DNA of 64,000 bases from contig CM063109.1 in the NCBI GenBank assembly GCA_031841125.1, positions 64,920,914 to 64,984,913 on the forward strand. The letters run 5' to 3'. Made by a program: the position numbers and the translations under genes. The notes beneath the pieces are model-generated. The model had not been told where the DNA came from. It saw nothing but the letters and a program-made list of their open reading frames with translations, and made no database searches. Shown one piece after another: positions 22,257 to 34,200 of the stretch (position 1 is the stretch's first letter; each line of letters opens with the position of its first letter). This stretch comes from Acanthococcus lagerstroemiae. Lineage: Eukaryota; Arthropoda; Insecta; Hemiptera; Eriococcidae.

Positions 22257-25200
22257 TCATTTGGCTTTCCGTAACGTAGGGCTCTCTGGAGGAGTCAGAG
22301 ACGGAGTCACAATCATGGAACGTCTGGCTCCGCTTTTAGCCGACAGTTTCTTGAACGGTCGCGGAGATATACCGGCGCCGGTTACCTCCAGATCTACATT
22401 CTCTCCACCTGACCACACATTTGTGCTTGTCGATTCTACAACATAAAAGTACACATGTCAAAAATGATGATACGGTTTTCAGTCTTACGACCGGGTTGAT
22501 GCAGCTCTCCATCATCATCGCGTGAAGAATAACACAGTGCTGGTATCAATTACCTGATCTTGTTGGCGGATACGAAACCGCCGATGGAGATCCCGGTGAG
22601 TACACCTGGGCGGCAAAATCCTCGAACGTTGAACTTGTTTTGTACTCGCGTACAATCGTCTCCAGAGAGCGAAAACGCTCCTCGTAACTGTAACAATGAA
22701 AAGGCCAACTAGTAACATCGTTGTTTCATTTTACAGTAAGCTAGAAATAAAAAACTCAATATGGAACCCCTCCCCGCTTATTTTTTTTTAGGTTGAAAAT
22801 GAAGTCACATCTGTGCAAGACGAACAAGTATTATCTCCAAGTGGTTTGAGCACATTGAATAGGTTTGGTAACTTAGAAAATTATTGGAACAGGGAGCTTT
22901 CGCATAGTCACTTCTGTCAGATATGTCAACAGATCTCTGATTTAGTCCTAATTTAAGCCCTCAGAAAGAAAATTCGACACTTCGGCAACTGGGGATCGAA
23001 GCTTGAATTTGACTCTACTGGAAAATTCGAAAAAGTATCGAAATAAAGCTTTTTCCATTCAATTATATTTTATATATTTCATCTTCTTCTAAATCTGCCT
23101 TCGATTTGAGCACCAAAATCAAAATTTCACATGGTAGAGGGGGTAAAATCAAACAGGTTTAGAAGCTGTAGCAAGTTGTAAGGTGGGAGGAGGGGGTCGG
23201 GGTGCCCAGTTTCGGAAATTTCAATTAATTTCTGATCCATCAGCACTGATCTGAGACGGAAAATTCAGTATACAGTGTGAGTAATATACATGGGTCACTT
23301 GACACCAAAATCATTTTGACCTCCAAGCTGATTTACTATATATTATGTATATAGATCTATATGTAGAGATGCGCACGCATCCAAACCGACTCCGACCCTG
23401 TTTTTTTTCCTTCCCAAAAAAATGTTATGTGGAAACTGAGTCACGAACCCGCATAGTATTTTTTTGGTTTAACAATATTCGGGAAAATATAATACGGGTT
23501 CGTGACTCAGTTTCCACATAACATTTAAAAAAAAATAAATAAATTTAAAAAAACAAAAAACAGGGTCGGGGTCGATTTGGGATGCGTGCGCATTTCTACG
23601 TAGAAGGTCAGCCTAGAGGTCAAAATGATTTTGGCGTTGAGTACCCTTTTTTTTCATCTCAAAAAAAAAATGTTATGTGGAAACTGAGTCACGAACCCGT
23701 ATAATATTTTCCCGCAACATTTTTTCCAGCATAATATTTTTTTGGTTTAACAGTATTCGGGAAAATATTATACGGGGAAATACTATGCGGGAAAATATTA
23801 TACAGATTTGTAACTCAGTTTCCACGTAACATATTTTTTTGGAGAAAAAAAAAAGAGGTCGGGGTCGGTTTGGGATGCGTGCGCATCTCTACACATACAT
23901 CTATATACATGATATACAGTAGAAGGTCAGCTTAGAGGTCAAAATGATTTTGGTGTCAAGTGACCCATATACTACTAGCATATCTAACAAAGCGAATTTT
24001 GAAAATTAATGACCCCCTCCCCAATTTGCTACGAATGTGCTAAAATAATCAACTGAAGCGAAAAATACTTCTTCGTTTATAACGTTACATTTTCATGGAG
24101 GGGGGGGGGGACTACTAATTCTATTGTATTCCAAAAAATAATCACTTCTTTTTATTAGAAATGTAATTTCTTATTTCTTGATGATTGATGAATGAGAGAT
24201 TAGAGAAAGGGTATCTCACATTCGAAAGAACATATTTTTCCAAAAGCTTTACTGATTCATTAATCATTAAGTCTTTTCAATTCTTTTTTTTTTCGGAGTC
24301 TGAAATTATTTTTAGTATTTTAAACTAAAAAAATCACTTTCACTTTTTGGAAGAAAAATATTGAAAAATAGGCAGCATTGGCGCAAAATATGCGAAATAT
24401 GCAAAATAAAGTGCTGCTCATTTGACTCAGAATTCTGTGATTTATGAAGATCTTTTGAAACTTCTGACACATACGCCATAGATGAAAACATGCATTCGCA
24501 TAGAAATTGCAGCCCTGGTCATTACTAGAATTTTCCAATCCTAAATACTTTGTTCCCTCTTTCAAGGTATAATTTTTAAATTTTTAAATTATTATGATAG
24601 AAAATAAAGGACTTTAAATTACTGTTAAAACACCCTGCTAAAAGAATTTCATACTTGAGGCTGAGGAGGAAGATGGTAAAAGGGACTCAACTAGGAAAAT
24701 CGATGAAAGAATTGAAGCTGGAGTGTTTCGGGTTGCTGACTTTGAATTTCCCAGTTGATATTTGATTCAATCCTAATCTGAGCCAACAAAAGCTCAAAAA
24801 AAAGAGGAGTAAATTTGACGCTATTAGGAAAATACAACGCAGTATCAAAATAGGGAGGTTTCCGGTTCGATAATTTCGAATATTTTATCAAATTCATCTG
24901 ATTTTGATTTAAGGCCCACAATCAATATTTCACACTTGTGAGGGAATGAAATTGTACTGGTTTAAAATACTAAACAACGTAACAGAATGGGGTGTTTTCG
25001 GGTCCCTTCTTTTAAATATTTCAACAGATTTCTGGCCCACCTCTGACTTGAAAGGCTCAGAAGGAGCAAAAACAGCGTCTACTAGAAAACTCAAACTCAC
25101 TATCGAAACAGGGGTTTTCAGCTCTATTATTTGAAATACTTTCGCAGATAAGATTTATTCAGTCTCGATCGGAGTGCTCCAAAATCGCAACGATCTTACT

Positions 25201-28200
25201 ATTTTGAGGAGTAAACTGTACCGGACTTGAAACAACACATGAGAATATATGATTCCATAGGACGACGTCACTTCAAAAAAGGGCCTAACTCAGACACTGC
25301 AATCGTGAGAATAATGCGTTCAAAGAAAAATCGAATCAAGTATCGAAATGGAGGTTTACCAGGTCACCAAATATCTTAACACATTTGTCCTATCTCTTTT
25401 GAAATTCGAAATCCTAATTTAATTATACTCCTGGAATTTCAATTCTTCAGGATTCAAATTAGAAACGCGTCACATACACGAAGCCCCAAATTTCAGCACA
25501 CTGTTATTTCCAAAACCAGATTAGTTTTTTCCAATTATAGGCTGTGAATTGGGCCCCAAGCGGGTCCGCAGCTACCGAGGGGGCCTCTTAGCTGCACAAC
25601 CCCCCATCAGAGTTCCATCTCGGAAGAGATCCTGACCACAATCCCAATGCAAGAACAAAATAAAAAAATGAAAAAAAAACAGTAAAAATTTGAGCACTTA
25701 AAAAGTTTTTATAAAACATAATAATATATTTACATTTAACACTCAGGGTTTGGCAACAAAGGAAAGACTTTTGGAATTTGCTTTAGAAATAATAAATTTT
25801 GACATTTTTGGACTAGCGAAAACACGAAAATTAGGAGAGAAACTACGAAAAGAGAAAATGGAAACTACCTCTCTTGCTCCGGGGAAGGAGAACTCCGGGA
25901 AGACCCATCGAAAGATAGGAAAATGAACTGAATTTGGAAACAGGGGATCACCCTGTGGAGCTTAAACGTGGGCCCTAGTTTGTCTAGCTTCACGTAGGCT
26001 TGTGAGTCCTGATAGAAATTAGCCAACAGTCTTACAATTTTTTCCAAGTTTTTTCCCCCTCAATGCTATCCCCCACCAAAAATATTCCTAAATCTTCACT
26101 ACACTTACGGTCACACATTGAAACCTTTTCCTACAAGTCACTACCAACAATACATACACCACCTTCACCCTGGTTGTTGAACCTTCCCCATGCAATTTTG
26201 AACTTACCAAATTCCCTAAATGACTGATTGACTGGCTGGCTGGACTGACTGACTGATTATGTCTTTACTTTGGCACACAACGGAAACAACGTTCCTTGTA
26301 TCTGTTAGCCTTCGAGTACTACGCTCCACTAGTGCATCAGTTTGCAGACGCGTCTACAAACACGGGAGAGCATTTTCATGTCCTTCCGCTCCTCGGATTC
26401 CACCGACATGAGAATGTCGACAGACGCTTCGCTTTTTATTCTTTTTGGCAGACAGTCGTTGGCTTCTGAACACGTGCGCAAGGAGGGGGAGAGTGTGAAA
26501 GAGCGAGGGGAAGGCGGGGGAAAGTCTCATAACACATGAGCAAGGCGAGGGAAAGTGTGGAAAATCTAGGGGAAGGCGGGGGCAAGTTTCTAAATACATG
26601 AACAAAGTGGGGGAAAGTAAGTGAAAGCGAGGGGTAGGCGGGAGAAAGCTTCTGAACACTTGAGCAACGTGGGTGAGCGTGTGGAAGAGCGAGGGGATGG
26701 TAGTGGCAGGCCTCTCAGCACACGAGCAAAGTGGGAGAAAGTGTGGAAAAGCGAGTTGATGGCGTGGGCAGGCTTCTAAACGCATGAATAAAGTGAGGGC
26801 AAGCTTCTAAACACAAGAGCAAGATGGGGGCAAGTGTGGAAAAGCGAGTTGAAGGCTTATGAACATATGAGCAAGGTAGGGGAGGCGGGGGCAAGCTTCT
26901 AAACACATGAGCAAGGTGGAGGCAAGAATAAAAAAACGTGGGGAAGGCAGGTGCAGGATTCTGAACCCATGAGCAAGATGGAGGGAAGTGTGGAAAATCA
27001 AGGGGGAGGCGGGGGAATGCTTCTAAACACGTGAACAAGATGGGGAAAGTGAGGATAAGCGAAGGGTAGGCGGGGGAAAGCTTCTGAACACTTGAGTAAC
27101 ATGGAGGAGAGTGTGGAAGAATGACGGGAAGGCGGTGGTAGGCTTCTAAACACATGAGCAAGGTGGGGGAAGTGTAAAAAGTGAAGGAACGGTGAGGGCA
27201 GGCTTCAAAACACATGAGCATAATTGTAACGCTCCAAAGTAACGCTTTTTTCCGCCACGTGCCAAAGTAAAAACATAAAAATGTCAAAAAATTATAAAAT
27301 TACAGAGAAAGATCAGTTACCTTCTCTTTCATTACTGATAAGATCTAAAGATAAACATGACCATGTTAGTCTATGGCTCATAAGACATAACGACACAGTG
27401 AAAAATATAAGATCTGCATGAGACTTACACTGTATCCAATATAAATATCACTAACAGTTACTTTCTCCTTCCCAACTGACAAGGTATTAAAACAATCTCA
27501 CTTGTCATTTCCTAAATATAAAAACAGACATGAGACTTGTCTATATATTTTTGATAATACATACAAAGGAAAAATTCAAAAAATTGACAAGCTACCATCT
27601 CCTTCATCACTGATAAGACATGATGACAGATACGAGACTCATCGATAAGACATAAATAAAAAATATAAAGAATTACAGGGACATATCAGTCACCTTCTAC
27701 TTCATTACTGAGATAAGACTTGAAGTCATACATGAGAGTGTCAGTCTATGGCTGATGAAAGACAAAATGACCGAGAAAAATATACGATAGACATGAAAAG
27801 TCTACCCGATATAAATCTGTCAACCACTTTCTCCTTCCCCACTGATATTACAACAGTCTCATTTTCTACTAATAAGACATGAAGACAAACATACAACTTG
27901 TCCATATATTGCTGATAAGACACAAAGGAAACAGTCCAGTCAATCAGTCAGTTAGTCCAGTCAGTAATTTTATAATAAATTATTATTATTTATTATTATT
28001 ATTATTAACGCGGCGCGGGAAATGTCCCGCGTGACACGTTCCGCGTGAAAGAAACGTTTTTTCCGGTTTGTGTACCAAAGTAAAGGCATAAGAATGTCAA
28101 AAATATTGCGGGGAGATTACGGATGAGGGGGGGGGCAAAGGACAGGGCCAGATGACAAGGATGGGAGATGCCTATGCTCGCTCGTGGGCGCACTAACGTT

Positions 28201-31200
28201 CGTGTAAATATTTACGTAGTTAATGAAGCTTTGTCAAAAATGTGATGAAACATTCTTAAACTAGATATCGCCACTTGGAGATTCTGGTTTGTCTCGCATC
28301 CATTAAAAAAAATCATTACATTATACCTACGTTTCATACATTTTACTTTTTGTACCTGCATGGCCTTGTCACTTCGAAATATTTGGAAGTTTGCACTCAC
28401 TAAACTTCATGATTTCCTCAGAAACAAAGGATTAGCTGATCTACTCTGCAGTTCCCCAGCCAAACCTACCATCATTTCTTTCAGTTTTACTTCAGCTGTC
28501 ATTTTAGTCATTTCTGTCTGTCCCATCATTTCTAAAATTTCCGTACCCCACTTCCATAAATGCTTTGTTTGTCATTTCTCTCATTTTCTACAATATTAAA
28601 TGACTTTCACGCCTTTTCGTCTTATTCCAGTCATAAGAGTACCGCTGTTCACATTCAAAGGTTACATTTTGCACAAATCTGTCCCCCTAACGAAGTAGAG
28701 GAATTCATGTCATAACTTATCAGAGGTTAATTCATTAACACGGCAGGTAGAATCATTTTCACTGAAATCGATTCCCCAGTTGAATTCCTTTGAATCCTTG
28801 AATACAGAATACGACAAATACAAATAAAACTCACTGCTGTTGATGAAAAGGTAACATACTCCTCTTCGCCCGAGAAGCACTGATGGCAATCATTCGAACT
28901 AGATTCGGCAATATACCGCACTCGACAATCGTTTCGTTGAGGCAAGGTCCGAAATAAGGAATCTATAATTAAATTCGCCATTGAAATACAAGGAGTCTAG
29001 AAAACGTGCGAACACACAGTAAGAATAAACGAAACCTTCACGAACCTCCGGCTTTTTCGATATCTGAAGGCGATACAGATTATGCGGTAACGGGTAAATA
29101 ACAATAAGAATATCACAAAATTCGGTCGGTATGATTCCTCGGCGATAATCACGACTATGCTCTGACCATACAATATGCACTTCGTCATTTCCCAAGTGCC
29201 TCGTCTGAAGTAAATAATGATAATGCACAATGAATCCAAAAAAATGTTCACGTTTGTAAGTTCGCACTAGCTGACTTCATCATGCCTTACTTTATTGATC
29301 AATGCTTCCGGCGTGGACGATGACATTCTAGTGGATACGTGCAGAATCAGTTCGGAAAATGAAGTCGCATAATACGGAGCGGATACTCCGGTTGTTCTAT
29401 TCCGCTGCAAGCCACCCATAAAGCCAGTATGGCTCTCCAGCTCCACCTGTAGAAAGAAATCGTTAATTTTCACTCGAGTTTGAGCTAAATTTAAAACGAC
29501 TGAAACATAAAAGAAGAACAGTGTCGTTAGATCAGTACCTCCCAAGCCAGAGCAGCTATGAAGTCTTCGTACTTCTGACTGCCGCCAGTGTTTGATAGTA
29601 TCGAAACTTTATCCTCTTGTCCATTGGCCACGTATATCACAGCAATTTTATGCGTCTCACGGCAAAACTAGAATTAAGAAATCAGGCAATTAGAAGGTTG
29701 ATAGAGTTACCACTACTCAGTCTTAGCTATGGTACTGTTTTTTAAATAACGCCATTTTGTAACCCTCTTTAGTTTTATACTTCGCTTTCTTGTCCACAGG
29801 CAGTACCGAACAAAACATTTTGGTAAATACGCAACTTTACAATTATTACTATATTTAACACTGTTCTTCACAAAGCAGATCCTCTCTGAATACGAGGGCT
29901 GTCCAAGAAGTAATGGTAATTGCATTATGAGAGAAACTTACGTCGCCGAAAGTGGTAACAGTGCATTGCACCGTGTGTCATAAGCTGCTGGTTATCAACT
30001 CAAATACCCGAGTTTCATGGACATTGGTTCAGTGATTGCAGTAATACGTACGTTTGCGTAGTGTGAGTTTGATTGTTGCCTCCCAATTTAAAAGTGAAAA
30101 AAAAAGCTATCGATTTTGCGTGAGCTTGGGCAAAAAAGCTCAGGAAATGATATGTTTGAGACTGCCTATCTGCCTACAGTGACGAAGCTGTGATGGGGAC
30201 TGAGTTCTACCCTTAGTATAACGCGTTCAAGGACGGCCGAGCACAGCACGAACGCAAATTGTCATCAATTCTTCTGATGTCATCATAAGAGAAGACCTGC
30301 GGATCATTGTCCCTGAGTTGGGCGACCCTCTAAATGTATCGAAGAGTACAGCTCCCGGCCGGGTATGTGCGTCCAAGACATCTTACTGCACCCAGACTAT
30401 GTAAGGCCTCACTTCGCCAGACGTCACGCAGGTTTTGGCCGCAAAACAAATTTCAGTGGTTCCGCACCTACCTTATTCACCCGACTTCGCCCCGTGCGAC
30501 TTTTGGTTGTTCCCAGAGATGCAAAAACCATTACGAGGACGGCACTGTTTAATGTTTCCATTCATTTTTGTTTCACTTGTAAATCGGAAGGCGACAAGCA
30601 CTCACACTACGCAGACGGTAAAACCAGGGTTTGAAAGCCATAATATGCAGCTTAGGCCTTTTGGCTATTGCTTATGACCTTAAAAAATATAGCTACAGCT
30701 AGGCTTTCGGCTATCTTCTGATTTGTCTGAGGCTTTCGACTTTGGGTTGAAGTCAAAAGAATTCTATAGCTTTCGGCTATCGGCTTTCCAAAATTTTTCT
30801 ATCAATCAATAATCATTATAAGAAAAAGGCCCAATCTACTAACATAAAGTCAGGAGAAAGGAACCTCGAATAAATGAGTTTTTGGTCCTTAGTTCATTAA
30901 TTCAGAGAAACCTCCCAAAGCCCAAAAGCCGAATAAGAACCTGGAAAAATATGGCTCATGCTTACAGCTTTTGGCTTTTACAAAATTGGCCGAAGCTATC
31001 GGCGTTCGGCTTTATGAGGCTGTTCATCGACTTTCGACTTACAGCTATCGGCTATCGGCTGACTTTCAAACCCTGGGTACAACTGCAACTATTGATAGTG
31101 CTGCCAACCAAGCCTATTGAAAAATCGCAGAATCCTTCGTAAAAAATTTTGAGATTTCCCAAAAAATCTTGACAAAAATTTTCGCTTTTTCTATGTTGCC

Positions 31201-34200
31201 TAACAATAAAAAGTCTACTGACTCATTACCACGACATGATTCACGAAATTACCGCCTACCGGTAACCGACCAATTTGTTCTTTGCCCATGGATAATGAAA
31301 ATTTGAAATGATAACGATTGATTACTTTTTACAGGGTACAGCCAGACATCACTCCAGCAGGATAGGCTACGCTGGAAAGCGGAAAGCCAGCTGGCAGCTG
31401 TACACTACGAGTACTGCATAAAACGTTGAGATGTGACCTATCACAGATGTATTTTACATTTCCATTGCTGTGCAAAATCTGAGTGCTTCTTGGGAAGCTA
31501 ACATTGCCTAGGGAGCGCTGGTGTAACACACTAACACAAACTAAGTAACGCTCAACACATTGGAAACGTCTGGGGGATTATTTCAGCTTCCCTATACTCT
31601 CCTACATCAAAAATCGCGATTTTCAATTTCACGTAATTTCATTTAAAAAATGTTCATGGAGGTAATTCTTTTTAATACTGATAACTCATGCTATTGCTGA
31701 AACTATTTCAACCAACTTTCTTTCAAAAACGATTTTTATAACACGCCAGAAACGTTCAAAGATCACTCCTTTTACACGTTTTTCATATAGACGAGTTAAA
31801 ATTATCCCCCAGTCGTAGAAGCAGGGCTACCAACATAGGCACTTTTAGTTCACTTTCAAATTACTCCCGTAAGGCGATAAATTTTCCATTTCCCAGTTTT
31901 GGAAGTGAAAAATTTGAAGAAGCAATGCATATTCACTCAGTTTTATGTTTCTTCTTGAAAACTCTTGAGATCTTGAGGACAACCTCAAAATTCCAAGATT
32001 TCAAGATCTATCTTGAGCTTGGTAGCAGTGCTACTAAGCCATGTTCATAAAACTTGTACAAGGCCGTACCGAGGAGGGTCACCTCCCTCCATCGGCCAAG
32101 AAAAAACACTGAAAAACAATGGGTTGAGATGGAGAGGAGAGTGAATCTGTGACTGAACCCCCCCCCCCCCACAAGAAAAAATTAATCTTAATTGCAACCT
32201 CCCCCTTACTTAAGTCCTGGGTGCGGCCCTGGACTTGGATACTTCGTAGCCAACATTATAGACCTTGTAGTTAATATAGACTGCGCTTAGTGATAAGAAG
32301 TACTTAGCATACAACATATTATGGAGAAAAAGCGGAGTTGCAACTCGGCTAAAAGGAATTTTATCATTATAATCTGTTTTCATCCCATTTTTCACGATTA
32401 TTTTGTTTTAAAATAATCATAGACCTAAAGGAAAGAGGGGTCCGGTTGGCCGAACGGATAGCGCGCTGGTCTCGGAATCCGGAGGCCCCGGGTTCGAGCC
32501 CACGTAGCAACTCGCTACATTTTGACCTAGGCCGGATTTTCGGCCAGAAGAGAAGAGGGCTAAGACAGCCCTAACAGCCTCCCCGACGTCCCTGAGGTAA
32601 TGCTCAAAAGGGCGAATTTCAGGGCTCGGGTTGAGAGTTACATTAGAAAAGAGACCTAAAAGAAAATAATAGTGAAAATAGGATAAATAACAAATGCTGT
32701 CGAATATGAAAAAAAAATCGATTAATCGATTTTAAAAAAAAATTAAAAATCGGCAAATCTTATAATCGCGATTATTTTAAATCGATTACAAAAGTTGAAT
32801 CGATTAAAGAAATCGAGTTGATTAAAAAATTCCAATTTTTTAAATCGTCGATTAAAAAGATGTACCGGATTTTATAGTTCCGGCATGTATTTAGAAATGG
32901 ATTTAACTTGATCGATCAATCAAGTTAAATCCAGTTTTATTCACTCCTTCGCCCCACTTCCCTTTATTACTGCAGACGAACGGTGACGAACCCAGACGAA
33001 GTTGAAGAAATGAAACGAATTCGATGCTTCATTTTTCTTTATTCTTTCGAGTAACTGAATGAACAGACTGTTTTGTGTGTAAGTAACTTTTGTGTTATGA
33101 TTTTTTGCTTTTTGGTTTTTAAATAAATAACATACCGAAATAAGTTTTTGATTCCTCTAACTCATGCTTTGTGTTTTATACTTTTGATTGAATTAAATCG
33201 AGCCGATTTAAATGGGCCGAATCGATTCGTGTCTGATAAGTAATAACTAATACGTATTCTAACTATACAAGTCGAATCCAGTTGAATCGCGTCAAGTGGA
33301 CTTGATGGAAATCGGTCGATTAATTGTGTCAAATTGAATCGATTAAAATCGGTCGATTAATCGCGTCGAGTTGAATCGATTAAAATCGATTGATTAATCG
33401 ATTTAACATTGCCGATTTAAAAAATAATAATCGATTAATCGAGTTGAATCGGCAGCACTATAACAAACAGATTATAATGATAAAATTCCTTCTAGCAGAG
33501 TTGCTACTCCGCTTCTTCTCCATAATATGTATGCCAAGTACTTCTTATCATCAAGAGCAGTCTATATTAACTATAAGATCTATGGCTAACCTATAAGGTC
33601 TATGGCTAACAGCTCATAACACACAGTGTTACGCACTGTTACCACTTTCGGTGGAGTAAATTTCTCTCACAATTGTGTGGTGGGACGTATGGCGATGCAC
33701 GCATGCCAAAGTGGCCCCTATTACACCGCACCCCCAGCACTGGAAACTACCCTACAATGCAATTACCATTATATTTTCGACAGCCTATGTATCAACTTCT
33801 CACCTAACAATTTTGAGATGGCAGTTCAAACCTTTACTGTTCCATTCAGATCGTTTTTTAATGACTATCATATTCTTGCCTAACCTAATTCACTCAAAAA
33901 GCAATTATACTAGAAAATTCCATAACGGGATCGTGCGGGTGCTATTAAGGCGAGAACCAAATAATTTTTCTTCTGCATTTTCAAGAGAAGCATTACTTCG
34001 AACGTGACACTGAAGAATCTTGCCCCCTTGCCCCGCCCCCCGTACTGCCCTTCACTTATAGAAAGAATCTGCTAATACGCATGCTCTTAACAAAAAGCAT
34101 CAAACTGTACGCTGCATATCCCTCGGTGAAATTCAACGGCGTATTTCTGAACTTTCAAAACAGGCGGAGCACTTCAACAACCCCGCCAACTCCACCATTC

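Larger units (their letters stand above)
22688..28834. other. RALGAPA intron of ~6.1 kb, repeat-filled
   Basis: It holds a nested foldback (23290-23968), decayed satellite-like repeats (22890-23060, 24690-25400), a dispersed repeat (24330-24640), a 61-bp minisatellite (26455-27225) and a ~374-bp tandem pair (27295-27960). I saw no additional RALGAPA exon. Confidence 0.7.
32232..33605. mobile_element. Composite with ~145-bp inverted arms
   Basis: The left arm 32232-32385 (TAGTTAATATAGACTG, ATAAGAAGTACTTAGCATAC, TTATGGAGAAAAAGCGGAGT, GGAATTTTATCATTATAATC) is repeated inverted at about 33465-33605. Between them sit a SINE and a complete hAT-type insertion, so an older foldback has been filled by later insertions. 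Confidence 0.75.

Noticed and set aside
26455..27225. CRISPR-like array of regular repeats
   Set aside because: Eukaryotic introns around it, repeats directly abutting without unique spacers, and no cas genes.
26354..27287. Long minus-strand frames of 143 and 190 codons as a Pro/Leu/Cys-rich protein gene
   Set aside because: They coincide with a 61-bp tandem repeat. The period is not a multiple of three and the units drift in frame, so openness comes from composition.
32435..32510. A functional tRNA gene (A and B boxes present)
   Set aside because: No full cloverleaf or acceptor stem closes, and the sequence is joined to a repeated body with target duplications, so it is a SINE.
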